A DNA stretch of 64,000 bases from contig NZ_CAJPVH010000022.1 in the NCBI RefSeq assembly GCF_905397395.1, forward strand, positions 1-64,000, given 5' to 3'. Under the pieces are notes generated by a model. It was not told the origin of the DNA. It searched no databases and saw only the letters and a list, made by a program, of their open reading frames with translations. This DNA comes from Cupriavidus campinensis. GTDB taxonomy: Bacteria; Pseudomonadota; Gammaproteobacteria; Burkholderiales; Burkholderiaceae. The position numbers and the translations under genes were made by a program. Each line of letters starts with the position of its first letter. The stretch's first letter is position 1. This document shows positions 39,286 to 48,430 of the stretch, one piece after another.

Positions 39286-39933
39286 TTACCGGATCAGTTT
39301 CGGATTGAGCGTGTAGGTGCCGGTCAGCGAGGCTTCGGCCAGCACGTGGCCCTGGATGGCCTGGCGCACGTCGGCGCCGGTGAAATGGCCTTCCACCGGC
39401 AGGCGTTCGATATCGAGCGCGTAGACGGTGAACACGTAGCGGTGCACGAGCGCGTCGTTCCACGGCGGGCAGGGACCGTCGTAGCCGAAGTAGTGGCCCT
39501 TCATGTCCTCGTCGCCGGAGAACCAGGCCGTGTAGTCGTTGGTGCCATGGCGCAGGCCGCCGGCCACGGCCGTGCCGACCAGCGTGTCCGGGCCCGGCTT
39601 GCCGCGTGCGATCACGCCGTCGCTGTGCGTGCCGGCCGAGATCGTGTTCAGGCCCGGCGGCATGTCCACCAGCACCCAGTGGAAGAAGTCCGCGCGCGGC
39701 AGCGACGCCGGCACTTCGCGGTCGGGCTGGTTCACGTCGTCGCCCACGGTCGGCACATCGGGATCATGGCAGACCAGCACGAACGAACGCGTCTCGGCGG
39801 GGGCCCCGTCCCAATGCAGGTCCGGATTGCGGTTGCTCGACAGCGCCACATGATTGGCGGCATCGGGCACGCAGAACGCAAACTCGCCCGGAATGGGCGC
39901 GTTGTCGGCAAATGCCTTGCTCCAGAGTTTCAT
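39286..39933 (-). CDS. YbhB/YbcL family Raf kinase inhibitor-like protein
   Basis: 215-residue phosphatidylethanolamine-binding-protein fold. Hallmarks are FVLVCHDPDVP, DFFHWVLVDMPPGL and YFGYDGPCPPWND. No signal peptide, so cytosolic. The start at 39933 (MKLWSKAFADN) is fixed by AAGGAGAT upstream; an in-frame ATG eight codons earlier lies in the dtd gap. Function of bacterial members is unclear. Between dtd and the histidine phosphatase on one strand. Confidence 0.92.
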   Translation of the reverse strand: MKLWSKAFADNAPIPGEFAFCVPDAANHVALSSNRNPDLHWDGAPAETRSFVLVCHDPDVPTVGDDVNQPDREVPASLPRADFFHWVLVDMPPGLNTISAGTHSDGVIARGKPGPDTLVGTAVAGGLRHGTNDYTAWFSGDEDMKGHYFGYDGPCPPWNDALVHRYVFTVYALDIERLPVEGHFTGADVRQAIQGHVLAEASLTGTYTLNPKLIR

Positions 39934-39953
39934 GAGGATCTCCTTGGGATGTG

Positions 39954-40424
39954 TCACGCCGTGCCGGCCGGCGGCACACGCAGCCAGAACGTCACAGGGC
40001 CGTCATTGACGAGGCTGACCTGCATCATCGCGCCGAACTCGCCGGTTTCGACCGACGGATGCGCGGCGCGCGCGCAGGCCACAAAATGTTCATACAATCG
40101 CCGTCCCGTCTCGGGCGACGCCGCCGGCGTGAAGCTTGGCCGCGTGCCGCTGTTGGTATCGGCGGCGAGCGTGAACTGCGACACCACCAGCAGCCCGCCC
40201 GCCTTGCCCTGCCCGTCCATGTTCTGCACTGGCAGGTTCATCTTGCCCTCGGCGTCTGAAAACACGCGGTAGGCGAGCAGCTTGGCCAGCAGGCGTTCGG
40301 CCTGGGCCTCGGTGTCGCCGCGCTCGGCACAGACCAGCGCCAGCAGCCCGGCGCCGATTTCGCCGGTGATGCGGCCCGCCACGGTCACGCGGGCCTGCGC
40401 CACACGCTGGATCAGGGCGATCAT
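39954..40424 (-). CDS. dtd: D-aminoacyl-tRNA deacylase
   Basis: 156-residue enzyme that removes D-amino acids and glycine from mischarged tRNAs. The [17 protein letters not shown] motif and the C-terminal NDGPVTFWL (Gly-cisPro of the pocket) are intact. Six bases after tyrS on the same strand, a fitting partner because TyrRS mischarges D-tyrosine. Confidence 0.96.
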   Translation of the reverse strand: MIALIQRVAQARVTVAGRITGEIGAGLLALVCAERGDTEAQAERLLAKLLAYRVFSDAEGKMNLPVQNMDGQGKAGGLLVVSQFTLAADTNSGTRPSFTPAASPETGRRLYEHFVACARAAHPSVETGEFGAMMQVSLVNDGPVTFWLRVPPAGTA

Positions 40425-40430
40425 CGCGCC

Positions 40431-41672
40431 TTACGCCAGGGTCACGCGCGCGAAGCGGCGCTTGCCCACCTGGACCACATAGGTGCCGGCGGCCACCTTG
40501 GTGGCCTTGTCGCTCACCACGGAGCCGTCGATCTTGACCCCGCCCTGCTCGATATTGCGGTTGGCCTCCGAGGTGGACGGCACCAGGCTGGCCTGCTTCA
40601 GCAGTTGGGCGATGCCCAGCGGCGCGCCTTCCAGCGTCACCGCCGGAATGTCGTCCGGCACGCCACCGCGCGCGCGGTGATTGAAGTCCTCGAGCGCCTT
40701 GTCGGCATCGGCCGCGCTGTGGAAGCGCGTGACGATCTCCTGCGCCAGCATCACCTTGCAGTCGCGCGGGTTGCGGCCCAGCGAGATCTCCTGCTTCATC
40801 AGGTCGATCTCGCTCATCGGCCGGAACGACAGCAGCGTGAAGTACTGCCACATCAGGTCGTCCGAGATGCTCATCAGCTTGCCGAACATGTCGTTCGGAG
40901 CCTCGGTCACGCCGATGTAGTTGTTTTTCGACTTCGACATCTTCTCGACGCCGTCCAGCCCCACCAGCAGCGGCATGGTCAGGATGCACTGCGGCTCCTG
41001 GCCATATTCCTTCTGCAGCTCCCGGCCCACCAGCAGGTTGAACTTCTGGTCGGTGCCGCCCAGCTCGATATCGGCCTTGAGCGCCACGGAATCGTAGCCC
41101 TGCATGAGCGGATAAAGGAACTCATGGACCGAAATCGGAATCCCAGACCGGAACCGTTTGGTGAAGTCGTCGCGCTCCATCATCCGGGCCACGGTGTACT
41201 TGGCCGCCAGCTGGATCATGCCGCGCGCGCCGAGCGGGTCGCTCCACTCGCTGTTGTAGCGGATCTCGGTCCGGGCGGGGTCGAGCACCAGGCTGGCCTG
41301 GCGGTAGTAGGTCTGGGCGTTGGCCTCGATCTGCTCCCGGGTAAGCGGCGGCCGGGTGGCATTACGGCCCGACGGATCGCCGATCGTGGAGGTGAAATCG
41401 CCAATCAGGAAGATCACCTGGTGGCCAAGGTCCTGGAGCTGGCGCAGCTTGTTCAGCACCACGGTATGACCCAGGTGGATGTCAGGCGCGGTGGGGTCCA
41501 GGCCCAGCTTGATACGGAGCGGCACCCCGGTGGCCTCGCTGCGGGCGAGCTTCTGGAGCCACTCGGCTTCGATCAACAGCTCGTCGCAGCCACGCTTGGT
41601 GATCTCCAGGGCATGCATCACCGACGGCGTAAGTGGATATTTGGCCGCGGCGGCCGGGGTCACTTCAGACAT
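40431..41672 (-). CDS. tyrS: Tyrosyl-tRNA synthetase
   Basis: 413-residue class I synthetase of the longer TyrRS form. [13 protein letters not shown] carries the HIGH-equivalent, KMSKS is in [13 protein letters not shown], and a C-terminal S4 RNA-binding domain covers about 350-413. Start [14 protein letters not shown] at 41672; no clear Shine-Dalgarno is visible. Divergent from the M23 peptidase gene. Confidence 0.96.
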   Translation of the reverse strand: MSEVTPAAAAKYPLTPSVMHALEITKRGCDELLIEAEWLQKLARSEATGVPLRIKLGLDPTAPDIHLGHTVVLNKLRQLQDLGHQVIFLIGDFTSTIGDPSGRNATRPPLTREQIEANAQTYYRQASLVLDPARTEIRYNSEWSDPLGARGMIQLAAKYTVARMMERDDFTKRFRSGIPISVHEFLYPLMQGYDSVALKADIELGGTDQKFNLLVGRELQKEYGQEPQCILTMPLLVGLDGVEKMSKSKNNYIGVTEAPNDMFGKLMSISDDLMWQYFTLLSFRPMSEIDLMKQEISLGRNPRDCKVMLAQEIVTRFHSAADADKALEDFNHRARGGVPDDIPAVTLEGAPLGIAQLLKQASLVPSTSEANRNIEQGGVKIDGSVVSDKATKVAAGTYVVQVGKRRFARVTLA

Positions 41673-41726
41673 GAGATAAGTCGTTGAAATAATTAAGGAA
41701 TCGCCGACGGACAGCCGGAGTCGTTC

Positions 41727-41735
41727 TGGTATAAT
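41727..41735 (+). promoter_or_regulatory. Extended -10 promoter of the M23 peptidase-anmK unit
   Basis: TGGTATAAT matches the extended -10 consensus TGnTATAAT exactly. There is no good -35, as is usual for this class. Start of transcription is expected near 41742, giving a leader of about 145 bases to the ATG at 41888. Confidence 0.6.
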
Positions 41736-41887
41736 CCGCGCTTTGTGCCTGCCGGGGCAGCCCGGCGGCAACCGCCATTGTAGGCGGCTGACAAACATTG
41801 GCCCGCGCCGCAACCTCGGGGGAGGAAGGCAGACGAAGACACATCGTCGCGGCAGCGGAGCCCGGAATCAAGGTTGAATTTTACGTG

Positions 41888-43282
41888 ATGTGGTCCAGTC
41901 TCCGCGAAGTTTTCGCGCGCGAGCTGGTGGTGCTTGTCGACCCGACCAACCCCCAGCATGCCCGGCGCCGCAAGCAACTCACCGTTGCTGTCGGCACCGT
42001 TTTCACGCTCGGCATGGCTGCCGCGATGGGCGTCGCCCCGCGCAATGCCTATGACGACCCCCAGGCGCCGAAGGTGCGGGAGGCCATTCGCCTGCCCGAC
42101 CTGCGCACCCAGCTCGAGCAACTCACCGAGAGCGACACCGAGAACCGCTACGTGCGCGAAGACCGCATGCAGCGCGGCGACACCCTGGCCACGCTGCTGC
42201 GCCGGCTGGGCGTGGAAGACCCGGACGCCCAGGCGTTCATCCTCAAGAACGCCACCGCGCGCGGGCTGCTCAACCTCGACGCCGGCCAGGCCGTGCAGGC
42301 CGAGATCGACGACCGCAACCTGCTGGTGTCGCTGCAGGCCAACCTGGGCGGCGACGCCGCCGCCTCGCGCGAACTCGTGATCGAGCGCGTGGCGCCGAAG
42401 GCCGAGGGCGGCGACTACACCTACAAGGCGCGCGTCCAGTCCGTGGACAACGACGTGCACTACGAGATGGCCTCCGGGGCGATCGAGGCCGGCGGCTTCT
42501 TCAAGGCAATGGACGGCGCCAACGTGCCGGACGAGATCGTCCAGCAGATGATCTCGATCTTCTCGGGCGTGATCGACTTCCACCACGACATCGCCAAGGG
42601 CGACCGCTTCCGTATCGTCTACGAGGCCGGTTTCCGCGACGGCGCCTTCGTGCGCAACGGCCGCGTGGTGGCCATCGAGCTGATCAATCGCAACACATTG
42701 CACCAGGCGCTCTGGTACGCGCCGGAAGACAGCGCAGCCGGCGCCTACTACACGTTCGACGGGCGCAGCATGAAGCGGCCGTTCCTGCGCTCGCCGGTGG
42801 AGTTCTCGCGCGTGTCGTCCGGTTTCGGCGGGCGTGACCATCCGCTCCACCACCAGTGGGCGCAGCACAAGGGCGTCGACTTCGCCGCGCCGCAGGGTAC
42901 CAAGGTCATCGCCACCGGCGACGCCACCGTGGACTTCGTCGGCCAGCAGAACGGCTACGGCAATATCGTGGTGCTTCAGCACGCGGGCGGCTACTCCACG
43001 TACTACGCCCACCTGTCCGGCTTTGCCGGGCTGCGCCAGGGCCAGCACGTGAGCCAGGGGCAGGTGATCGGCTATGTCGGCGCCACCGGCTGGGCCACCG
43101 GGCCGCACCTGCACTACGAGTTCCGCTTCAACGACGTGCCGCAGAACCCGCTGACCATCACCCTGATGGAAGCGCCGGCGCTGACCGGCAAGTCGCGCAC
43201 GCAGTTCCTGACCTATACCAGCGCGATGTTGAGCCGCATCAACATGCTGCGCACCTACAACGTCCTGACCGCCAGCAACTGA
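41888..43282 (+). CDS. M23 peptidoglycan endopeptidase (MepM-like)
   Basis: 464 residues from ATG 41888. One N-terminal membrane anchor (about 35-55) is followed by an OapA/Csd3-like region (about 95-270) and a LytM domain (about 310-430). The zinc-site residues are in [12 protein letters not shown] and the final GPHLHYEF. It is expected to cut peptide cross-links in murein from the periplasmic side of the inner membrane. A TTG at 41798 could extend it by 30 residues. Two bases separate it from anmK, so cell-wall cutting and recycling are in one operon. Confidence 0.9.
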   Translation: MWSSLREVFARELVVLVDPTNPQHARRRKQLTVAVGTVFTLGMAAAMGVAPRNAYDDPQAPKVREAIRLPDLRTQLEQLTESDTENRYVREDRMQRGDTLATLLRRLGVEDPDAQAFILKNATARGLLNLDAGQAVQAEIDDRNLLVSLQANLGGDAAASRELVIERVAPKAEGGDYTYKARVQSVDNDVHYEMASGAIEAGGFFKAMDGANVPDEIVQQMISIFSGVIDFHHDIAKGDRFRIVYEAGFRDGAFVRNGRVVAIELINRNTLHQALWYAPEDSAAGAYYTFDGRSMKRPFLRSPVEFSRVSSGFGGRDHPLHHQWAQHKGVDFAAPQGTKVIATGDATVDFVGQQNGYGNIVVLQHAGGYSTYYAHLSGFAGLRQGQHVSQGQVIGYVGATGWATGPHLHYEFRFNDVPQNPLTITLMEAPALTGKSRTQFLTYTSAMLSRINMLRTYNVLTASN

Positions 43283-43284
43283 CC

Positions 43285-44427
43285 ATGTCCGTGCCCCCGG
43301 CAAGCAGCGAGCGATTTATCGGCCTGATGTCGGGCACCAGCATGGATGGCGCGGACGGCGTGCTCGTCGATTTTTCCGGCGCGCACCCGGTCGTGCTGGC
43401 GGCGGCGCACACGCCCTTCCCCCAGCCATTGCGCGAGGCGTTCGGCGCCTTGCAGCAACCGGGCGACGACGAGATCCATCGTGAGGCGCTGGCCGCCAAC
43501 GCGCTCGCCGGCGTCTATGCCGAATGCGTGGCAACGCTGCTGCGGCTCGCCGATGCCCGCCCGGCATCGATCGCGGCCATCGGCGCGCACGGCCAGACCA
43601 TCCGCCATCGCCCCGGCCTCTATGACGGCACGGGCTACACGCGGCAGAGCCAGCATCCGGCGCTGCTGGCCGAGCTGACCGGCATCGCCGTGGTTGCCGA
43701 CTTCCGCAGCCGCGACGTGGCCGCCGGCGGCCAGGGCGCGCCCCTCGTGCCCGCCGTGCACGCGGCGCTGTTCGGCGCGCCAGACGAGACCCGCGTGGTC
43801 TGCAATATCGGCGGCATCTCCAACATCAGCATCCTGCCGGCAACGGCCAGCGGGCGCCCAGTCACCGGGTTCGACTGCGGCCCCGGCAACGCGCTGCTCG
43901 ACGACTGGATACACCGCCATCGCGGCCTGCCCTACGACGACAACGGCGCCTGGGCCGCCAGCGGCACGGTGGATGCAGCGCTGCTGGCGCAATGCCTGAC
44001 CGAACCGTATTTCGGCGCGCCGCCGCCCAAGAGCACCGGGCGCGACCTGTTCCACCCGGGCTGGCTGCAGACGCTGCTGGCCACGCGCGGCAACCGCCAG
44101 CCGCCCGCCGCCGACGTGCAGGCCACGCTGGCGACGCTGACGGCCACCGCCATCGCGCGTGACGTGCAGACGCACGCCGCCGATGCGCGCCGGCTCATCG
44201 TCTGCGGGGGCGGCGCCCGCAATGGCTATGTGATGGCCGAACTCGCGCGGCTGCTGCCGGGCGTGGCGGTGGAGACGACCGATGATTTCGGCGTGCCGGT
44301 GCTGGAGGTGGAGGCACTCGCCTTCGCCTGGCTGGCGCGGCAATGCGTGCGGCGCGCACCCGGCAACGTGCCCACGGTCACCGGCGCGGCCGGCCCGCGC
44401 GTGCTCGGGGCGATCTATCCGCGTTAG
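43285..44427 (+). CDS. anmK: 1,6-anhydro-N-acetylmuramic acid kinase
   Basis: 380-residue ASKHA kinase that opens and phosphorylates anhydro-MurNAc to MurNAc-6-phosphate in peptidoglycan recycling. [19 protein letters not shown] at the N-terminus, [22 protein letters not shown] and [11 protein letters not shown] are all family motifs. ATG 43285 is directly after the M23 gene. It ends at a strong terminator. Complements the amgK-murU genes 17 kb away. Confidence 0.96.
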   Translation: MSVPPASSERFIGLMSGTSMDGADGVLVDFSGAHPVVLAAAHTPFPQPLREAFGALQQPGDDEIHREALAANALAGVYAECVATLLRLADARPASIAAIGAHGQTIRHRPGLYDGTGYTRQSQHPALLAELTGIAVVADFRSRDVAAGGQGAPLVPAVHAALFGAPDETRVVCNIGGISNISILPATASGRPVTGFDCGPGNALLDDWIHRHRGLPYDDNGAWAASGTVDAALLAQCLTEPYFGAPPPKSTGRDLFHPGWLQTLLATRGNRQPPAADVQATLATLTATAIARDVQTHAADARRLIVCGGGARNGYVMAELARLLPGVAVETTDDFGVPVLEVEALAFAWLARQCVRRAPGNVPTVTGAAGPRVLGAIYPR

Positions 44428-44461
44428 ATTCGCGCGCGGATTTCCCAAAATCGCAGACAAC

Positions 44462-44489
44462 AAAAAAGCGCACCGAAGTGCGCTTTTTT
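44462..44489. terminator. Symmetric bidirectional Rho-independent terminator
   Basis: AAAAAAGCGCAC (44462-44473) pairs fully with GTGCGCTTTTTT (44478-44489) around CGAA. It serves anmK on the plus strand and erpA on the minus strand. Confidence 0.92.
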
Positions 44490-44506
44490 ATCGACCGTAA
44501 CCGGGT

Positions 44507-44875
44507 TCAGACCGAGAACGACGAGCCGCAACCGCAAGTGGTCGAGGCATTCGGGTTCTTGATCACGAACTGCGCGCCGTTGATGTCTTCCTTGTAGTCG
44601 ATCTCGGCGCCCACCAGGTACTGGTAGCTCATCGAGTCGATCAGCAGCGTCACACCGTTCTTGACCATCGTGGTGTCGTCTTCGTTGACGTCTTCGTCAA
44701 ACGTGAAGCCGTACTGGAAGCCAGAGCAGCCGCCGCCCTGCACGAACACGCGCAGCTTCAGCTCGGCATTGCCCTCTTCCTCGATCAACTGCTTGACCTT
44801 GTCGGCGGCGCTGTCGGTAAAGACGAACGGTGCCGGCACGTCCTCGGTTACGGGTGCCTCAGCGACTGCGTTCAT
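44507..44875 (-). CDS. erpA: Iron-sulfur cluster insertion protein ErpA
   Basis: 122-residue A-type carrier delivering Fe-S clusters to apo-enzymes. The three cysteine ligands lie in [11 protein letters not shown] and the C-terminal [11 protein letters not shown]. An acidic extension of about 15 residues precedes the fold. Ends 18 bases before the bidirectional terminator. Confidence 0.95.
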   Translation of the reverse strand: MNAVAEAPVTEDVPAPFVFTDSAADKVKQLIEEEGNAELKLRVFVQGGGCSGFQYGFTFDEDVNEDDTTMVKNGVTLLIDSMSYQYLVGAEIDYKEDINGAQFVIKNPNASTTCGCGSSFSV

Positions 44876-44987
44876 GGGGATTCTCCTGTTTAGATACGCC
44901 GTATTCTAAGCGCTACTTCGAAATCGTGCCGAACCCGTTAAATTTCAAGGGCTTCTGGGCGCTCACGTCACATCCATCGGCAAAAGA

Positions 44988-45482
44988 TCAGGCCGTGGCG
45001 CCCGCGTTCTCGGGCGTGACGCTGGACGACACCTCGCCAGCCTCGGCTTCGGACGTGTTCGATTCCATCGGCGTCTCTTGATTGACCTCGGCGGCCGGCA
45101 CATGGTTCGGCAGTGCGCGCACTTCGCCCTGCCCGATCGGCACGAGGCGACCTTCGACGATGGCGCCCTGATGCATTTCCAGCGCCGCATAATGCACTTC
45201 GCCGTAGACGCGCGCATGGGGCTGGAGTTCGAGCAGTTCGCTGGCGCTCACCGGGCCGGTCACGGTGCCGTTGAGGATCAGGTGCCCGACGCGCACTTCG
45301 CCCTCGACCGCGCCCTTCTCGCTGATGACGAGCATGCTGCGCTGCGCGTCCGATGCCAGCACGTTGCCGCGTACGCGGCCATCCAGGCGCAGACCGCCCG
45401 CGAACGTGACATCGCCCTCGATGGTGGCGTCCTGGCCGATCAAGGTGTCGATCGACAGGCCTTTCTTCTTCGAAAACAACAT
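44988..45482 (-). CDS. Bactofilin (polymer-forming cytoskeletal protein)
   Basis: 164 residues. The right-handed beta-helix bactofilin core (about 10-115) shows the repeated G-x-hydrophobic pattern (GQDATIEGDVTFAGGLRLDG, GHLILNGTVTGPVSA). A Ser/Glu/Ala-rich tail follows. It assembles into filaments used for cell shape or protein positioning. ATG at 45482 (MLFSKKKGLSIDTLIG). Downstream of a membrane coiled-coil gene with 22 bases between; an M23 peptidase, a frequent bactofilin partner, lies 1.7 kb away. Confidence 0.93.
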   Translation of the reverse strand: MLFSKKKGLSIDTLIGQDATIEGDVTFAGGLRLDGRVRGNVLASDAQRSMLVISEKGAVEGEVRVGHLILNGTVTGPVSASELLELQPHARVYGEVHYAALEMHQGAIVEGRLVPIGQGEVRALPNHVPAAEVNQETPMESNTSEAEAGEVSSSVTPENAGATA

Positions 45483-45504
45483 GATCCCTCTCCTTGTTCG
45501 GGTC

Positions 45505-46260
45505 CTACGGCGTTGCCGACTGCGCCGCGCGGACCTGTCCGTTCTGCACGATACGGACCGATACGGCACGTACCTCGGCGCCCTTGGGAATCGCCAGGTC
45601 GCCCTCGATACGCTGGTAATGCGTGAGGCGCACCGCCGGCAGCGGCACCTCCTTCGGATTCGGCAGTGTCAGGGTTAACGGCTGCCCAGCCCGGACCGCT
45701 GAAATTGTGAACTGTAAATCACCCCTGAATTCGGGCTGCTCGACAAACGCCTTGGAGCCGCCCTGCATCACGAGCAGGCGATAGTGCACAGACTGGGGCT
45801 GTGCCTCGTCGATGACCACGCGGAAACTGCGCACGTGGATGCCGGACGTATCGCCGGTGGCCGGCAGCAGCGCCTCGAAGAAGCCGAGATCTTCCTTGAG
45901 CTGGCTCACCTCGGCTTCCGCCGACTTCAGTTGCTGCACCAGGCGCTCGCGCTCGGCGCGGGCCATCTCCAGCCGGGCCTCCGGCGTGTTCGCACTGGTA
46001 CGCAGGCGGTCGCGCTCGGCCGTCACTTCGGCCAGTTGCTCATGCAGCGCGGCATTGGCCGCTACAAGGGTCGCATCCGCCGGCGCGGCTGGTTGGCGCA
46101 CACCACGGCTCGCATCGATGGCCCATGCCACGGCCAGCCCCAACCCGATAGCCAGCAGCAGCGCCCAGATCCACACACGCCAGGGCCGATGCACACGAAT
46201 CACGGCCCGCGAAGCGCGCAATCCCCGGCGCGGTCGCAGCGGGCGGTATTTCAGGCCCAT
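45505..46260 (-). CDS. Membrane-anchored coiled-coil protein (DUF6776-like)
   Basis: 251 residues from ATG 46260 (MGLKYRPLRPRRG). A highly basic cytosolic N-terminus precedes one membrane helix (WIWALLLAIGLGLAVAWAI, about 32-50). A predicted coiled coil (about 65-120, HEQLAEVTAERDRLR with SAEAEVSQLKEDLG) and a C-terminal beta-rich domain follow. Lies just upstream of the bactofilin gene, so a link to bactofilin scaffolds is possible but only inferred. The domain name is from memory of betaproteobacterial homologues. Confidence 0.75.
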   Translation of the reverse strand: MGLKYRPLRPRRGLRASRAVIRVHRPWRVWIWALLLAIGLGLAVAWAIDASRGVRQPAAPADATLVAANAALHEQLAEVTAERDRLRTSANTPEARLEMARAERERLVQQLKSAEAEVSQLKEDLGFFEALLPATGDTSGIHVRSFRVVIDEAQPQSVHYRLLVMQGGSKAFVEQPEFRGDLQFTISAVRAGQPLTLTLPNPKEVPLPAVRLTHYQRIEGDLAIPKGAEVRAVSVRIVQNGQVRAAQSATP

Positions 46261-46390
46261 GGCACCATCGTTCGTCCTCTCATTCACAGGCCCGTGATTG
46301 TATCTCCGAGCCGCCATTGTGCGGCTCAATGTATGACATCTGAGACACCTTCACCAAAAAAGTGATGATTTCACCACGACGCAGACGAAA

Positions 46391-46415
46391 AAAAACCGCA
46401 CGACAGAGCGTGCGG
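46391..46415 (-). terminator. Terminator of rplM-rpsI
   Basis: Stem 46396-46402 with 46409-46415 (CCGCACG/CGTGCGG), loop ACAGAG. On the minus strand it is followed by a run of eight T, 47 bases after the rpsI stop. Confidence 0.88.
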
Positions 46416-46462
46416 CTTTTCCGGATTCGACAGATCCGCGTGAGCGGACCTGCGAATGCGCA

Positions 46463-46855
46463 TCAGCGCTTCGAGAACTGCTTCCGGCGACGTGCCTTGT
46501 GCAGACCGACCTTCTTACGTTCCACTTCACGTGCATCGCGCGTGACGAAACCGGCCTTCGACAGCGTCGGCTTCAGCGTGGCGTCGTAGTCGATCAGGGC
46601 GCGGGTGATGCCGTGGCGCACTGCGCCGGCCTGGCCCGTTTCGCCACCGCCGGTCACGTTGACCTTGATGTCGAACGTTTCGGCGTGGGTGGTCAGTTCC
46701 AGCGGCTGACGCACGATCATCAGCGAGGTTTCGCGAGCGAAATACTCGTTGATGGGCTTGCCGTTGACGACGATTTCACCCTTGCCCGACTTGATGAAGA
46801 CACGAGCCACAGCGCTCTTGCGGCGGCCAGTACCGTAATTCCAGTTACCGATCAT
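46463..46855 (-). CDS. rpsI: 30S ribosomal protein S9
   Basis: 130 residues beginning [20 protein letters not shown] and ending in the conserved basic [10 protein letters not shown] tail that reaches the P-site tRNA. Twelve bases after rplM. Confidence 0.98.
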   Translation of the reverse strand: MIGNWNYGTGRRKSAVARVFIKSGKGEIVVNGKPINEYFARETSLMIVRQPLELTTHAETFDIKVNVTGGGETGQAGAVRHGITRALIDYDATLKPTLSKAGFVTRDAREVERKKVGLHKARRRKQFSKR

Positions 46856-46867
46856 GGATTGGCCTCC

Positions 46868-47296
46868 TTAGATGTCGAGCGTCTTGGGTTGCTGTGCCTC
46901 ATGCGGATGATCAGCTTCGGCGTAAACCTTCAGCTTCTTGATCATTGCATAGCCCAGCGGACCCTTCGGCAGCATGCCCTTGACAGCCTTTTCCAGGGCA
47001 CGGCCCGGGAAACGCTGCTGCATCTTGCCGAACGTCGTTTCGTAGATACCGCCCGGGTAACCCGAATGGCGATAGTACTTCTTGTCCGTTTCCTTGGTAC
47101 CCGTGACACGCAGCTTGGCTGCGTTGACGATGACGATGTAATCGCCCGTGTCGACGTGCGGAGTGAATTCCGGCTTGTGCTTGCCGCGCAGTCGGCGTGC
47201 CACTTCGCTGGCAACACGGCCGAGGACCTTGTCCGTCGCGTCAATCACGTACCAGTCGCGCTTTACCTCATGAGGCTTGGCGGAAAAGGTCTTCAT
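46868..47296 (-). CDS. rplM: 50S ribosomal protein L13
   Basis: 142 residues beginning [20 protein letters not shown] with the signature [25 protein letters not shown] region. First gene of the rplM-rpsI operon, preceded by a leader of about 145 bases from the promoter at 47448-47477. Confidence 0.98.
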   Translation of the reverse strand: MKTFSAKPHEVKRDWYVIDATDKVLGRVASEVARRLRGKHKPEFTPHVDTGDYIVIVNAAKLRVTGTKETDKKYYRHSGYPGGIYETTFGKMQQRFPGRALEKAVKGMLPKGPLGYAMIKKLKVYAEADHPHEAQQPKTLDI

Positions 47297-47447
47297 GATT
47301 TTTCCTGACTATTGAATACTGCCCGAGGTGACGGTCGCCGTTTTAGCGTCCTGTCGATCGGCCGGCCCTTGGGACCTGACCTTCCTGCTTGTGTTTGCAG
47401 GCTCTCCCTGACTCTTTTTCCGGGGGCAATGACCGGAAAAGCCTGCG

Positions 47448-47477
47448 ATTATACTCGGGGAATGCGATGGCGCACAA
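47448..47477 (-). promoter_or_regulatory. Promoter of rplM-rpsI
   Basis: Minus-strand TATAAT (47448-47453) with TTGTGC 18 bases upstream (47472-47477). The leader that follows can form a hairpin from 47416-47423 with 47433-47440 (8 bp) right after the expected start. Confidence 0.65.
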
Positions 47478-47540
47478 GCAAAGTCGTGGCTTTTCGTCAA
47501 GCCCCCTGCATCACATGGAAGCCGGGGACGAAATGAGGAT

Positions 47541-47688
47541 GAAAAAAAACCCAAGTCGGTTTGGACTTGGGTTTGAATCCACCAAAGGAGGAGGGTGGAG
47601 GAGACACCGGTAGATTGACGGGGCGGCGGGCGGTGCGGAGGGCTTTCGCTTTCGCACTCTGGCGCGCCAGATGCGCCGTCGTTCAATG
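47541..47688 (-). ncRNA. Candidate small regulatory RNA with an anti-Shine-Dalgarno hairpin loop
   Basis: An orphan minus-strand transcription unit in the gap between osmC and rplM. A promoter (47695-47722) would start an RNA near 47688. A Rho-independent terminator (47547-47574 stem, then eight T) ends it near 47541, about 148 bases. No ATG is present in the unit. A hairpin CCACC-CTCCTCCTTT-GGTGG (47579-47598) shows a loop that is perfectly complementary to AAAGGAGGAG, i.e. a ribosome-binding site. A second hairpin near the 5' end contains the palindrome CTGGCGCGCCAG. Looks like a trans-acting antisense RNA; not proven to be expressed. Confidence 0.55.
47547..47574 (-). terminator. Rho-independent terminator of the candidate small RNA
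   Basis: AAACCCAAGTC pairs with GACTTGGGTTT (47547-47557 with 47564-47574), loop of six. On the minus strand the stem continues into eight T. It lies upstream of the rplM promoter, so no annotated gene uses it. Confidence 0.85.
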
Positions 47689-47694
47689 AAATGG

Positions 47695-47722
47695 ATTATA
47701 CATAGCGGCTGCCGCAACGCAA
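47695..47722 (-). promoter_or_regulatory. Probable promoter of the candidate small RNA
   Basis: Minus-strand TATAAT (47695-47700) with TTGCGT 16 bases upstream (47717-47722). The surrounding 47690-47820 is notably AT-rich for this genome. Confidence 0.55.
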
Positions 47723-47987
47723 GAAAATTTGCACTGCGAAATCGCATTGCATATTACGCAATGCCTTAATAGGCGCTTACAGATGTTTGCCTTTTTGAAA
47801 AATCAATGACTTAGCGTCGATGTGATGTTGAGTCATCGGCGCCACAGTAGAGCATTTCCTCAGATTCCCGAGGGAAATCCCTTGCCCCGGGCACGGCGCG
47901 CCGATGCCATATACTCACGAAATGCAAGATTCGTGATTGCGCGGACGTGAGCGCGAAAACACACTCGTAAAACCAGGAACGAACAAA

Positions 47988-48410
47988 ATGGAATGCAAAG
48001 TGACATGGATGGGCCCGGAAGGCATGAGCTTCGTGGCCCAGACCGGCAGCGGCCATATCGTGGCGATGGACGGCGCGCCCGATGGCGGCGGCAACAACCT
48101 GGCGCCGCGCCCCATGGAGATGGTGCTGCTCGGCACCGGCGGCTGCACGGCCTATGACGTGGTGCTGATCCTCAAGCGCGGCCGCCAGGACGTGCGCGGC
48201 TGCACGGTGAAGCTCGACGCCGAGCGCGCCGGCGAGGACCCGAAGGTCTTCACGCGCATCAACTTCCACTTCACGGTGACGGGCCGCAACCTGAACCCGG
48301 CCACGGTGGAGCGTGCGATCACGCTGTCGCACGACAAGTACTGCTCGGCCTCGATCATGCTGGCCAAGACCGCCGAGATCACGCACACGATGGAAATCGT
48401 CGAGGGCTGA
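47988..48410 (+). CDS. OsmC family protein, YhfA type
   Basis: 140 residues. PMEMVLLGTGGCTAYDVV and KYCSASIMLAKTAEITHT match the YhfA branch of the OsmC/Ohr fold, which holds two reactive cysteines (here in GGCTAYD and KYCSAS) used against hydroperoxides in Ohr-like enzymes. The exact role of YhfA is unknown. ATG at 47988 is chosen; a TTG at 47937 would add 17 residues unlike the family. Convergent with rnpB. Confidence 0.9.
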   Translation: MECKVTWMGPEGMSFVAQTGSGHIVAMDGAPDGGGNNLAPRPMEMVLLGTGGCTAYDVVLILKRGRQDVRGCTVKLDAERAGEDPKVFTRINFHFTVTGRNLNPATVERAITLSHDKYCSASIMLAKTAEITHTMEIVEG

Positions 48411-48414
48411 ACGC

Positions 48415-48426
48415 CCTGACGTCAGG
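48415..48426. repeat. 12-bp perfect palindrome CCTGACGTCAGG
   Basis: Lies between the OsmC stop and the 3' end of rnpB and overlaps a small hairpin AGGGC-TGAAC-GCCCT (48403-48417). May act in 3'-end formation of the two convergent transcripts. Confidence 0.45.
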
Positions 48427-48430
48427 AAGG

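Larger units (their letters stand above)
47297..47987. other. Intergenic region between rplM and the OsmC gene
   Basis: About 690 bases without a protein gene. It holds, in order, the rplM leader and promoter, the candidate small RNA with its terminator and promoter, an AT-rich stretch (47690-47820), and a -10-like TATACT at 47910-47915 ahead of the OsmC gene. Longer open frames on the minus strand run through the terminator and are judged non-coding. Confidence 0.7.

Noticed and set aside
47511..47747. 78-codon minus-strand protein gene in the rplM-osmC gap
   Set aside because: The frame starts upstream of the predicted promoter and runs through the terminator hairpin; composition is Arg/Pro-rich with no ribosome site. 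A non-coding RNA explains the signals better.
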